Source of the DNA: Hydrogenophilales bacterium
GTDB lineage: Bacteria; Pseudomonadota; Gammaproteobacteria; Burkholderiales; Thiobacillaceae
Direction: 5' to 3'
DNA: 64,000 nucleotides
NCBI GenBank assembly: GCA_016719465.1
Contig: JADJYY010000011.1
Location: forward strand, 72,089 to 136,088
This document shows, piece by piece, positions 45,011-53,539 of the stretch. Numbering within the stretch: the first letter of the stretch is position 1; every line of letters begins with the position of its first letter. A program made the position numbers and the translations under genes. Below the pieces are notes generated by a model. That model ran no database searches and was not told where the DNA came from. It was given only the letters and a program-made list of their open reading frames with translations.

Positions 45011-45877
45011 GGCGATTGCGGGTCTGCCCAAGCGGCTGGCGAAACAATCGGATTCCTGTCAATTAGGCGGGCTGTGGCTGCCATGGGACAGTCAGTGTGG
45101 AATTGGGATCCCACAAGGCATCCCGATTGACAGTATGTACAGGGCGGGTGGGCGGCCTCCCCCGGCGGCGGCACAAGGATCAGAACAGGCCACAGGGGGC
45201 GCGGGGAGCGCCCCGGGCAACGGGGGAGGCTCTGCCTGGGGCCGGCGGCGCGGGGGCAACTCACGGGCAGGAGCCAGACAGCGCTGGTGCGCACGGTAGG
45301 CAAAACCGGCGCTGGGGTTTCACCCCGCAAAGCCGGTCAAGAAAGCCACGGGCCACGCCCGGGCGGGCGGGCCGGCCGGCGGGCCTATCCGGCGGGGAAG
45401 CCCAGGCCAGGCCGGGGGCGGCGGGCGCGGGAGGCCGCCGGGGCCACGGCGGCGGGGGCGGGGGACGCCCGCGGCGGACGCCCCGGCCTCGCCCGGGGGG
45501 GCGGCCCGCCCCAAACACGTGTCGCCACCGGGCCCCGGGGGAGACGCGGGCGCGCCCCGCCGCGCGGCGGCCGGCGCGCGGGTCCGGCGCGGGCGGGGGG
45601 GGCTCTCCTGGGTAACCGCGGGTTCTCCCAGCCTGCAAAGCCGGCGGCGGGGCATACCGGGGGCGGGGTGTTCTATCTCCCGCTATAGCCGACCAACCGG
45701 GGGGGCGGCGGAACGCCGGTCCAGCGGCCGGGCGGGGCCCGGGCCAGCCCCCGGGCGCGGCCCGACCCTGTTCGCTCCCGAAAAACCCGGCGGGTCCCCC
45801 GCGCGCGCCCGCGGGTTGAGCTCTGTGGCCGGACCAATAAGATCAGCCCATATCGCAGCGGTAATGAGGATAAGCCC
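45011..45877. other. 867 bp intergenic region with an extreme-GC block
   Basis: The first part (to about 45135) has normal composition and holds an imperfect inverted repeat, CTGTCAAT (45056-45063) and ATTGACAG (45126-45133). From about 45140 to 45800 the DNA is almost pure G and C, far above the surrounding genes, with many G or C runs and hairpins, such as one around 45307-45338 with GGGG/CCCC and CCGGC/GCCGG stems. All frames here give only Gly/Ala/Pro/Arg low-complexity translations, so no gene is called. Composition returns to normal near 45820, before the small gene at 45878. Confidence 0.6.
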
Positions 45878-46120
45878 ATGATGTCGATTCTGGAATCGCG
45901 CTACGGCCACGTGCTTGAGCGTCTGGTGCCGGTCTGGGGCGACCCGGCGGGCTTCGAGGCCTTGTTCATGGACCTGATGTTCGACGCCAGGGGGACGCGC
46001 GCCGGATGGCCGGCGGATATCTGGGAGGAGTTGCAGTTCCTGCACACGTTGCACAAGTTGGCCTATGCCCCTCCCGAGGCGGACGACGAGCCCCTGGACG
46101 ACAGAATCAAATGGGTCTGA
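45878..46120 (+). CDS. small protein of unknown function
   Basis: An 80-residue protein (or 79 from the second ATG at 45881). A GAGGA ribosome-binding site precedes it. The sequence is soluble with aromatic and acidic residues (WPADIWEELQFLHTLHKLAY and an acidic EADDEPLDDR end). No family is recognised. Codon use looks normal for the genome, unlike the GC block just upstream, so it is probably real. Confidence 0.55.
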   Translation: MMSILESRYGHVLERLVPVWGDPAGFEALFMDLMFDARGTRAGWPADIWEELQFLHTLHKLAYAPPEADDEPLDDRIKWV

Positions 46121-46386
46121 CCTGGCGGCGGCGCCAGGTATCACGCTGATCGCCCGCTGATCGCCAATCCCGCGTCGTAAGGACGTTTCGGCATTCCCGC
46201 GTGTATCCGACGGGCTTGGGCATGCGGCCCCCGGTGGCGCTCGCCATGGCGCCCTCATCCTGTTTTTCCCATACAATCCGTGCGTTCGCCGGGCCGTTTC
46301 TCGTCCGCCCCGGGAAGCCTCCCGGGAGGGATTCATCGCATTGGCGCGGGGCGGCCCCGGCGGACAGACAAGTAGGGAGTACACAC

Positions 46387-46845
46387 ATGGCAATCAGATT
46401 CCAGAGGTTTCGTTCCCCGGCCGGTTTTACGGCCATCGAGCTGGTGGTGGCCATCACCATCGTCTGCCTGCTGGTGGCGGTGGCGCTGGCGTCCTTCCAG
46501 GATCACATGACGCGCAAGGCGCGGACCCAGGCGCGATCCGCGCTGGTCGAGGTGGCCGAGGGGCTGAGGATGCAATTCACCCGCACCGGCAGCTATGCGA
46601 CATCGAGCCTGCCGATCACCCAGACCCCGCGCGAGGGGGATGCCGAATATCGCATCAGTCTGGCCACCGAGCTGGTGACGGCAAGCGATCCCCGCATGGT
46701 TTTTCCGGCCTCCTCGGCGCAAGGGTTCACCTTGCGGGCGGTGCCGGTGAATGACGACGACTGCGGAACCCTGTTGCTGGACCAGAACGGGCGGGTGGGG
46801 GTGACCTCGCCCGGGGCGAAGGTCGCCGATTGCTGGCCCAAGTAG
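46387..46845 (+). CDS. orphan type IV pilin-like protein
   Basis: A 152-residue prepilin outside the main operon. The start at 46387 follows a TAGGGAG ribosome-binding site and gives a short leader (MAIRFQRFRSPAG) before FTAIELVVAITIVCLLVAVALASF, with Glu at +5. The region after the helix, RKARTQARSALVEVAEGLRMQF, and two C-terminal Cys (DDCGTL and VADCW) match PilE-class pilins. It lies 28 bp before birA. Whether it is part of the pilus or a separate pseudopilin is unknown. Confidence 0.88.
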   Translation: MAIRFQRFRSPAGFTAIELVVAITIVCLLVAVALASFQDHMTRKARTQARSALVEVAEGLRMQFTRTGSYATSSLPITQTPREGDAEYRISLATELVTASDPRMVFPASSAQGFTLRAVPVNDDDCGTLLLDQNGRVGVTSPGAKVADCWPK

Positions 46846-46873
46846 GGTTTTTCTCCCCTGGTAGGGGTCGCTG

Positions 46874-47845
46874 ATGTCGCCGCTCCTGCTGGCCGTCCTG
46901 CGCCAGCTTTCCCATGAAGATTTCCTTTCCGGCGAGGTTCTGGCGAAACGCCTGGGCTGTTCGCGGGCCACGGTCAACAACGCCATCCGGGAAGCCGCCG
47001 GGGGCGGGGTGTCGGTCCATGCCGTCCACGGCCGCGGCTATCGGCTCGCCAGGCCCCTGAGCTGGCTGGCCCCCGATCGCCTGCGGGCTGAATTGGCGCC
47101 CCGGGGGGTCAGCCTGCGCTATTTCGATCAGTTGCCTTCCACCAATACCCATTTGCTGGAATGGGCCCAGTCCGGCGCGCCCCACCGCGCCCTCGTGGTC
47201 AGCGAATGGCAAAGCGACGGGCGCGGGCGGCGGGGGCGCGCCTGGCATGGAGGATTGGGCGGGGGGCTGACGTTTTCCCTGCTGTGGCGCTCGAGCCGGC
47301 CGGTCGCCGAGCTGTCGGGCCTGTCCCTGGCGGTGGGCGCTTCGCTGGTGGGCGCGCTGCGGGATTTGGGACTGGCGCGGGCCATGGTGAAGTGGCCGAA
47401 CGATATCCTGGTGGATGATGCCAAGCTGGCCGGCGTGCTCATCGAGCTGACGGGCGACATGCTGGGGCCCAGCGCCGCGGTGATCGGCGTGGGGATCAAT
47501 GTCCTGGGCGGAGAGGCGCTGACGGAGACGGTCGGCCAGCCGGTCACGGACCTGCGGCGGCATGTCGGCCCCCTCGATCGCAATGACCTGTTGCTGGCGC
47601 TGGTGTCGGGGCTGGATGCCAGCCTCGGCCGCTTCGAGCGGGAGGGTTTCGCGGGATTTCGGCAGGCCTGGCAGGACTACCATGCCCATCAGAATCGTCC
47701 GGTGCGGATCCATACCGGCCAGGGCGAGCCCATACTCGGGCGCGCCGTGGGCGTGGATGAACAGGGCGCCCTGCTGCTGGACACCGGCTCGGACCTGCGC
47801 CGCTTCCACGCCGGCGAGGTGAGCCTGCGGGCGGATACGCCGTGA
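46874..47845 (+). CDS. birA: bifunctional biotin-protein ligase / biotin operon repressor
   Basis: BirA attaches biotin to carrier proteins such as AccB and, with its DNA-binding domain, represses biotin synthesis. The 323-residue protein has the N-terminal helix-turn-helix (FLSGEVLAKRLGCSRATVNNAI), the ligase motif SDGRGRRGRAW, KWPNDILV with the catalytic Lys, and the C-terminal domain. Its stop overlaps the coaX start by four bases (GTGA), the usual birA-coaX arrangement in betaproteobacteria. Confidence 0.95.
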   Translation: MSPLLLAVLRQLSHEDFLSGEVLAKRLGCSRATVNNAIREAAGGGVSVHAVHGRGYRLARPLSWLAPDRLRAELAPRGVSLRYFDQLPSTNTHLLEWAQSGAPHRALVVSEWQSDGRGRRGRAWHGGLGGGLTFSLLWRSSRPVAELSGLSLAVGASLVGALRDLGLARAMVKWPNDILVDDAKLAGVLIELTGDMLGPSAAVIGVGINVLGGEALTETVGQPVTDLRRHVGPLDRNDLLLALVSGLDASLGRFEREGFAGFRQAWQDYHAHQNRPVRIHTGQGEPILGRAVGVDEQGALLLDTGSDLRRFHAGEVSLRADTP

Positions 47846-48714
47846 TCCTGCTGGTGGATGCGGGCAACACCCGCATCAAATGGATGATGCTGAACGCCGA
47901 CGGCATCGCGCCGGGTGGCGCCTGTCCGACCGCCGAGGCCGCCGGATTGCGGCGGGACTGGGTGGCGGTGGCGGCCACACGGGCCGTGGTGGCCTGTGTC
48001 GCCGGCGAATCGACCAGGGCGGATCTGGCCGGCCTGCTCGCCGAACTGGGCGTTGAGGTGCATTGGGTGCGGGCGGCTCCCTCCGCCCATGGGCTGGTCA
48101 ATCCGTATCAGCCGCCGGAAGCCCTGGGCGCGGATCGCTATGCCGCCATGGTCGGCGCGTTTCGCCGCTTCGGGCGGGATTGCGTGGTGGTCGGCGTCGG
48201 CACCGCCATGACGGCGGACATGCTGAGCGCCGACGGCGCCTTTCTCGGCGGCTGCATCGTGCCCGGCCCCGACCTGATGCGCGAATCCTTGTCGAGGGGC
48301 ACGGCGCGGGTCGGGCGGGGGGAGGGCGAGCGCCAGGACTTCCCGCTGGATACTGGCGCCGCCGTGACCACGGGCATCGTGCTGGCTCTGCTGGGGGTGG
48401 CGGGCGGCATGCGTGAGAGGCTGGGGCGGGCGCGTGGCGCGCGCGTGGATGGCACCGATCTCCCCCTCCCCGCCTCCCCCGCCAGCGGGGGAGGCGTTAC
48501 TCTCCAGGATTCCGCGCGCGCGGGGGGCGTCTTCTCCCTCCCCGCGGGCATGGAGGGCTGGGGCGGGGAGGGCAATGCTTTGCCCGCCGTGGTCCTGACC
48601 GGTGGCGCCCGGGCCTGTCTGGCGCCCTTGCTGGAAGGCGCGGTTTTCGAGGTGGACGACCTGGTATTGGAGGGATTGGCATGGATCGCCCGGGATCTGG
48701 GCTTCGCCGCTTGA
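47842..48714 (+). CDS. coaX: type III pantothenate kinase with an inserted repeat
   Basis: CoaX phosphorylates pantothenate, the first step of coenzyme A synthesis. The 290-residue protein is longer than the usual 240-260. It starts with GTG overlapping birA. Family motifs are ILLVDAGNTRIKW (phosphate-binding), GADRYAAMVGAF, GVGTAMTADML, GGCIVPGP, TGAAVTTGIVLALLG and VVLTGGARACLAPLL. Between the last two motifs, residues about 200-248 are a Gly/Ser/Ala/Pro-rich insertion encoded by a GC palindromic repeat (48460-48578). The active-site motifs are intact, so the enzyme may still work if the loop is tolerated. Confidence 0.9.
   Translation: MILLVDAGNTRIKWMMLNADGIAPGGACPTAEAAGLRRDWVAVAATRAVVACVAGESTRADLAGLLAELGVEVHWVRAAPSAHGLVNPYQPPEALGADRYAAMVGAFRRFGRDCVVVGVGTAMTADMLSADGAFLGGCIVPGPDLMRESLSRGTARVGRGEGERQDFPLDTGAAVTTGIVLALLGVAGGMRERLGRARGARVDGTDLPLPASPASGGGVTLQDSARAGGVFSLPAGMEGWGGEGNALPAVVLTGGARACLAPLLEGAVFEVDDLVLEGLAWIARDLGFAA
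48460..48578. repeat. GC-palindromic repeat core inserted in coaX
   Basis: Read on the minus strand the region gives CTCCCCGCCCCAGCCCTCC, a GGGGAGGGA arm, and CCTCCCCCGCTGGCGGGGGAGG. These are the same palindromic arms in the same order as the core of the intergenic copy at 19105-19256. The intergenic edge motifs are not complete here. The insertion keeps the coaX frame open. Confidence 0.65.
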
Positions 48715-49376
48715 CCGGCCTGCTGTTGCTGCTGAACGCGGGCCTCCTGGCCGGCGGGCTTGCCCTGACGTACTGGCCGTCCCGTCCGGGCACGGCATTG
48801 GAGTTCAACGCGGAAAAGGTGAAATTGCTGGAGCTTCCGCCCGCCCAGGGACAGCCGCCGCCGATTCCGGAGGCGCCGGTTTCCGCCCGGGACGCCGCCG
48901 CGCCCGCCAGCGGCTCCGCCCGGTCCTGCCTGAGCTGGCCCGGCCTGGATGCCGACGGCCTGGCGGCCGTGGAGGCGCATCTGAAGAAGGCCGGCGTGGC
49001 GGCGGAAGGCTATCGCTTTCAGTTGGCCAAGCGCCTGGGCTGGTGGGTCTACCTGCCGCCGTTCGAGGATGCGGAGGCCTTGCGTCTGGCCCTGGAGGAC
49101 ACGCGCCAGAAAGGGATCACGGACTTCGCCCAGGTTCGCGGGGGACGTCTGGCCAATGCCTTGTCGCTGGGCGCCTTCCCCAGCCTGGAGAAGGCCCGCG
49201 CCCATGCCGCCGCCGTGACCGCCAAGGGGTTGCGGGGAGTCAGGTACGGGCCCCGACCCGAGGCTGGCGAGGTCCGCCTGGTGTTTTCCGACGGGGAGGC
49301 GGGGAAGCCGCCTGACACCCTGGCCGGTGCCTGGCCCGCGGGGCTGAAACCGGAAGCCTGCGAAGCGGGCGACTGA
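48681..49376 (+). CDS. membrane-anchored SPOR-domain protein
   Basis: A 231-residue protein with one N-terminal membrane helix (LTGLLLLLNAGLLAGGLALTYW), a Pro/Ala-rich linker, and a SPOR domain (about 110-190). SPOR domains bind denuded peptidoglycan at the division septum. Visible features are the WWVYLPPFEDAEALRLAL strand-helix and SLGAFPSLEKARAHAAAV. It starts inside the end of coaX (34 bp overlap), a usual neighbour in this order of bacteria. Confidence 0.85.
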   Translation: MDRPGSGLRRLTGLLLLLNAGLLAGGLALTYWPSRPGTALEFNAEKVKLLELPPAQGQPPPIPEAPVSARDAAAPASGSARSCLSWPGLDADGLAAVEAHLKKAGVAAEGYRFQLAKRLGWWVYLPPFEDAEALRLALEDTRQKGITDFAQVRGGRLANALSLGAFPSLEKARAHAAAVTAKGLRGVRYGPRPEAGEVRLVFSDGEAGKPPDTLAGAWPAGLKPEACEAGD

Positions 49377-49377
49377 G

Positions 49378-50178
49378 TCAGCGGGGCGCGGCGGGCGCGC
49401 ACAGGGAGGCCGGCTCGCACAGGCGGCCCCGCAGCCAATCCGGCGACAGGGCCAGGACCAGATCGTCGAACTCGCCGCCGGGCCGGTCCGCGGCGCGGGG
49501 CGGAAGCATGCTGAAGCGGGCGTCGCCGTCGATGTTCTCGCTTTCATCCCGGCCCGTGGGCGCCAGGTTGACGCCGCCGCCGGCATTGGCGGCGCCGAAG
49601 CCGTTGCGGCCATGGGAGATGAGCACGGCGGCCGCCGGCAGCGGCGATGCGCAGCGAGGCTCCAGGCAGACCTGGAGCAGCGCGTTCCCGGGGGCCGGGT
49701 TGGTCGGCGTGGCGGCGGCATCGCCGTCCAGGCTCCAGACCGGCGCCACGGCATAGCCCAGGCGGTTGCCCCAGGCATCGCCCTCCGCCAGGCCCAGGGT
49801 CAACCAGGGCAGATTGCCGGAGGCGATCGCGCACCGCCCGTCGGGCAGCCGATCTTCCTGGCCGTCGTTGGCGACGCCGGACAGGCCGGGCGTTCGCGTG
49901 TCCGGACAGGGCAGGTGGCCGGGGGAATGGGCTCCCCGGTGGCCGAGGGCGTAGCCCACCAGGGCGGTGCGGGCGATTTCCATGGCGCGCCGCGTGTCGC
50001 CGGTCTGGCGTTCCGCGATCTGCTGCCCCAGGGGGGTGAGCATGCCGCCCAGGAGGAGGGCGATCACGAATAGCACGATGGCCAGTTCGATCAGGGTGAA
50101 ACCGGCCCCCGGGGCGCCGGATGGCGCGGTCCGAGGGCGCGGGCGGCCAGGATCAGTCGCGGGGCCGGGGCGCGTCAT
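49378..50178 (-). CDS. prepilin-type pseudopilin of a type II secretion/type IV filament-like system
   Basis: A 266-residue protein with a 26-residue Pro-rich leader ending GAG, then FTLIELAIVLFVIALLLGGML with Glu at +5. The large C-terminal part has LPCPDTRTPG and a LPWLTLGLAEGDAWGNRLGYAV segment seen in pseudopilin-like proteins of betaproteobacteria. Several Cys residues may form disulfides. The start at 50178 overlaps the end of the upstream gene by 26 bp and has GGTGG before it. It is the last gene of a five-gene operon and the only pilin-like gene in it, so it is probably the cargo or main subunit. Confidence 0.85.
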   Translation of the reverse strand: MTRPGPATDPGRPRPRTAPSGAPGAGFTLIELAIVLFVIALLLGGMLTPLGQQIAERQTGDTRRAMEIARTALVGYALGHRGAHSPGHLPCPDTRTPGLSGVANDGQEDRLPDGRCAIASGNLPWLTLGLAEGDAWGNRLGYAVAPVWSLDGDAAATPTNPAPGNALLQVCLEPRCASPLPAAAVLISHGRNGFGAANAGGGVNLAPTGRDESENIDGDARFSMLPPRAADRPGGEFDDLVLALSPDWLRGRLCEPASLCAPAAPR

Positions 50179-50722
50179 CCCAAGTCCACCATTGCAAGCG
50201 GCATTCGGCCTGGCCCGACACGCCATCCGGGTTGAAGGCCAGGGCGCAGCGCTCCACCGTGAAGCGCCCGGGGGCGTTCTCGCGCAGATACCCCAGCAGC
50301 GTCTCCAGGCCCGCCGTATCCAGGTTGCCGGCCGTGAAGTCCATGGCCGATACCCGCAGGCCCGCCATCAGTTCGCTCGGCGCGCTGGGCGATAGCCGCC
50401 AGGACAGGCTTTCCAGCGCCAGGTTCTTGCGGGCCAGGCCAAGCGCCGTGACCCAGCCGGCCCGGTCCTCCGGCCCGAGCCAGCCGCTGGTCTGGATCTG
50501 GCGATACAACCCGGCCTGGCGGCGATCCTGCTGCAGTTTTCCGGGGGCTTCGCGGGCGGCGCGGGCGGCCTCGCTTTCCAGGCGGAGCGCCCGGGCCAGC
50601 TCGGCTTCCTGCCGGGCGTGAACGGACAGGCCAAGGAACAGCAGGCTGCCGCCCAGAACCAGGGCGCCGATCATCAGCAGCGCGGGCAGTCCCAGGGGGG
50701 AGCCGGCCAGGCGAGGCATCAT
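50153..50722 (-). CDS. GspM/PilO-like inner-membrane assembly protein
   Basis: A 189-residue bitopic protein with one N-terminal membrane helix (about 13-31), a charged helical stretch (about 38-60), and a small C-terminal alpha/beta region. This shape matches GspM or PilO, which pair with GspL or PilN in the inner-membrane platform. The assignment rests on topology and position; sequence identity is not obvious to me. It starts ATGATG overlapping the stop of the upstream gene. Confidence 0.7.
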   Translation of the reverse strand: MMPRLAGSPLGLPALLMIGALVLGGSLLFLGLSVHARQEAELARALRLESEAARAAREAPGKLQQDRRQAGLYRQIQTSGWLGPEDRAGWVTALGLARKNLALESLSWRLSPSAPSELMAGLRVSAMDFTAGNLDTAGLETLLGYLRENAPGRFTVERCALAFNPDGVSGQAECRLQWWTWDDAPRPRD

Positions 50723-52221
50723 GGCTGGCCTTTCGCCTGGATGCGGAAGCGGGCGCTCAGCCGGCTGTGGCCGAATTCCCCCTCCAGGCCATGCTCGGGG
50801 GAGGCGTCCAGGGGCCACTGCAGGACCTCGACCCGGCTTCCCGCCGGCATGCCCTGCTGAATCCGGGCCTTCAGGGTTTCGACATGCCGCTGGGCGATGC
50901 GGAACTGGCCATCGAAAGGCGTGATTTCCCCCTCCAGGGTCAGGCTGGATTCATGGCCGCCATCCGCGGCGCGGGAGGACCAGTCCAGGCGGCGGGGAAG
51001 GATGTCGCCGGTGGCTTCGACCGCCGCCAGCGCGGCCCGGAATGCCGATCCCGGCGAATGGTCCCGGCCGGAGACGGCTTGCCAGGCGGCGAGGGCATCC
51101 AGCCGCCGATGCAGGGCGGCGGCGCCACCCGCGCCCCGCAGCAGGTCGTGTTCCTGTTGGCGCAGGGCCTGGGTGGCGCGCAGGCGCTCGGCGGTCTCCC
51201 GGTCCAGTCGCCAGGCGTCCAGCAGCAGCCCCCCGCAGGCCAGGATGGAAAGCGCCAGCCAGGCCAGGGCGCCATGTCGCAAGCCGCGCCCGAGCCATCG
51301 AGCGCGAGCCAGCTCCCGTTGTCCCCGGGTCATCAGGTTGGCGCTGGCCGGCGCGCCGGGCAGCAGGCTCAGATACAGGGCATCGGCGGATTCCGTCAGC
51401 AGGGAAGGTGGCAGTCCCAGGGTGTCGAGGAGTTGGCCGCGCTGAATGCTTTCGCACTGGAAACCGGCGGATTCCGGCAGGAAGGCGTGGAGTTCGGACA
51501 GGGTGTTGAGGGGGTCCAGCAGCACCGTTCGCAGCCGCTCCGTTCGCGCCAGCAGGCGCTGGCCCACCAGGGCCTGGCGGGTGCGCTCGATTTCCTCGGC
51601 GTAGCTTTCCAGGGGGTTTTCGTACTGGCTGCCATCCACCGGCGCCAGCCGGGAGAAACGCAGTTCCCCGTCTTCCAGGTAGGTCAGGCGCAGGCCGCCG
51701 GTCTGCTCGGAAACCAGCAGCAGGCGGGAGCGGGTCAGCCGCAGTTGCCGGGCCAGGGACATGGACAGGGCCGGCAGCAGCCAGATGCCCGCCAGATAGG
51801 CGCCCCTGACATGCATGATATCCAGCCAGGGGGCGATGATTTCCGGGTTGGTCAGGCCCATCATCAGATAGCGGTCCCGCTGTCCGTCCTCCCGCGGGCG
51901 GCCCTGGCGCAGGGCGGCCCGATAGGGCGAGTGGTGGATGATCTGGCGCAGGCGGCGCTCGGTCATTTCCCGCCGGTCCGGTCCGTGGACCCGGGGCAGG
52001 GGATCCTGGCGGTAAAGCTCGTCCACCGTGTCCACGGCGATGGCGACCGGGATGCCGGCATGCTGAAGCAGCAGGCCGTTGAAGATTTCCCAACCCTCCT
52101 CCCCCGGGGGCAGGGCACGGACTTCCCCCAGGCTGCCGTGGCGGCTCAGGGCGCAGCTGGCGCCGGCGGCCGACAGGTAAAGCAGCAGGCGGGGATAGAG
52201 CGCCATCATCCGCGGATTCAT
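50719..52221 (-). CDS. GspL or PilM-PilN-like assembly protein
   Basis: A 500-residue protein with a large cytoplasmic N-terminal region (about 1-315), one membrane helix (317-336) and a periplasmic C-terminal region (about 340-500) with coiled-coil character at its start. The N-terminal part shows beta-strand pairs such as RLLLYLSAAGASCALS and RLLLVSEQTGGLRLTYL, compatible with the actin-like fold of PilM/GspL. GspL and fused PilM-PilN proteins have this layout. Its start overlaps the platform gene stop (ATGA, at 52218-52221), indicating coupled translation. Confidence 0.72.
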   Translation of the reverse strand: MNPRMMALYPRLLLYLSAAGASCALSRHGSLGEVRALPPGEEGWEIFNGLLLQHAGIPVAIAVDTVDELYRQDPLPRVHGPDRREMTERRLRQIIHHSPYRAALRQGRPREDGQRDRYLMMGLTNPEIIAPWLDIMHVRGAYLAGIWLLPALSMSLARQLRLTRSRLLLVSEQTGGLRLTYLEDGELRFSRLAPVDGSQYENPLESYAEEIERTRQALVGQRLLARTERLRTVLLDPLNTLSELHAFLPESAGFQCESIQRGQLLDTLGLPPSLLTESADALYLSLLPGAPASANLMTRGQRELARARWLGRGLRHGALAWLALSILACGGLLLDAWRLDRETAERLRATQALRQQEHDLLRGAGGAAALHRRLDALAAWQAVSGRDHSPGSAFRAALAAVEATGDILPRRLDWSSRAADGGHESSLTLEGEITPFDGQFRIAQRHVETLKARIQQGMPAGSRVEVLQWPLDASPEHGLEGEFGHSRLSARFRIQAKGQP

Positions 52222-53534
52222 AGCGGCAATTCCCCGATGATCTGATAGATGGGCAGGAACACGGACAGCAGCAGCAGGGCGAGCAGCAGGCCGAGCACGG
52301 CGGCCATGGCCGGCTCGAGGAGCTTCAGCGCGCGGGTCAGGGTTTCCCTGGAATCCCGCTCGAAGAACCAGGCCACGTTTTCCAGGGCCTCTCCCAGGGC
52401 GCCGTTGCTTTCGCCGGTATGCACCATGCGCAATACCAGGGGCGGGAAAAGTCCCTGGCGGCCCAGGCTGTCGCCGACGCCGCCACCGGCGGCGATGAAC
52501 TGGCTGGCGGCCAGCAGCTTGCGCTTGATGGCCCGGTTGTCGGCGCTTTCGGCGCAGGCCTGCAAGGCGTCCAGCAGGCCCACGCCGGATTGCAGCAGCA
52601 GGGCGAGCAGGCCGGTGACCCGCGCCAGGATGCGTTTGCGCAATGCCGTGCCCAGGACGGGCAGCCTGAGCCAGAGGCCGTCCAGGCGTTCCGCCATGGC
52701 GGGCGAGCGGCGCGCCGCGATGGCCAGGCCCAGGCCGATCGCCCCCAGGGCCGGCATCAGCCAGAGCAGGTTGGAGCGCAGCAGTTCCGATATCGCCACC
52801 AGGGCCCGGGTGGCGGCCGGCATGGGCAGGTTGAGGCTGGTCACCAGCAGCGCCAGCTTGGGAGTCAGGTAGAACAGCAGCACGGCGGCCGCCGCGAAGA
52901 CCGCCACGGCGGCCAGGCTGGGGTAGATCAGCAGGCGGGTGAACTCGGCCTGCATCTCGTCCTGCTGCTTGAGGCGGTTTTCCAGGCGGGCGAACAGGGT
53001 CTCCATCTGGTCGCTTTGTTCCGCCGCGCGGACCAGGGCGATGAAGACGCGATCGAAGGCTTGCGGATGGGCCGCCAGGGCTTCCGACAGCAACTTTCCC
53101 CCTTCCAGATCGTCCGCCACCAGGGTGAGCAGATCGCGAAAGCGGGAATTCTCCGTGCTGTCGATCAGGTCCTTGAGCCCGTCCAGCAGGGGCGCGTTGG
53201 TGCGAGCCAGTTGCTGCATGTGGAAGCAGAAGCTGATCAGGTCGCGGCGGCTGGCATGCCTGCCGGGGAACAGGCCGCGGCCCGCGCTGGGGCGGGCGCG
53301 GATCAGGGCGAGGCCGGTGCGGCGCAGGCGCAGATCCAGGTCGATGTCGTTGACGGCGCTGAGTTCGCCGTGGACCCGGCTGCCCTGGCTGTCGGCGGCG
53401 ATAACGGCCGTCGCGCGGCATCCTCCCGAGGGGCGACAGGGGTTCGAAGCTTCCGCCTGCGGGCGCCGGCGGATAGGCCAAGGCGCTAGGGGGAACGGAC
53501 TGGCGATGTTCATGCCGGGGGGTGGAGTCGCCAT
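52218..53534 (-). CDS. type II secretion / type IV pilus platform protein (GspF/PilC family)
   Basis: A 438-residue polytopic membrane protein that forms the inner-membrane platform driven by the assembly ATPase. Two GspF repeats are visible: the first cytoplasmic domain begins DLISFCFHMQQLARTNAPLL and the second contains RVTGLLALLLQSGVGLLDAL. Membrane helices lie at LAAVAVFAAAAVLLFYLTP, LLWLMPALGAIGLGLAIA and at the C-terminus AAVLGLLLALLLLSVFLPIYQII. The start at 53534 gives an N-terminal extension; ATG 53513 is an alternative. It lies five bases after the ATPase stop. Confidence 0.9.
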   Translation of the reverse strand: MATPPPGMNIASPFPLAPWPIRRRPQAEASNPCRPSGGCRATAVIAADSQGSRVHGELSAVNDIDLDLRLRRTGLALIRARPSAGRGLFPGRHASRRDLISFCFHMQQLARTNAPLLDGLKDLIDSTENSRFRDLLTLVADDLEGGKLLSEALAAHPQAFDRVFIALVRAAEQSDQMETLFARLENRLKQQDEMQAEFTRLLIYPSLAAVAVFAAAAVLLFYLTPKLALLVTSLNLPMPAATRALVAISELLRSNLLWLMPALGAIGLGLAIAARRSPAMAERLDGLWLRLPVLGTALRKRILARVTGLLALLLQSGVGLLDALQACAESADNRAIKRKLLAASQFIAAGGGVGDSLGRQGLFPPLVLRMVHTGESNGALGEALENVAWFFERDSRETLTRALKLLEPAMAAVLGLLLALLLLSVFLPIYQIIGELPL

Positions 53535-53539
53535 GTCCG

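Noticed and set aside
45097..45881. Several frames of 110-170 residues in the hyper-GC block
   Set aside because: They translate only to Gly/Ala/Pro/Arg low complexity and lack ribosome-binding sites.
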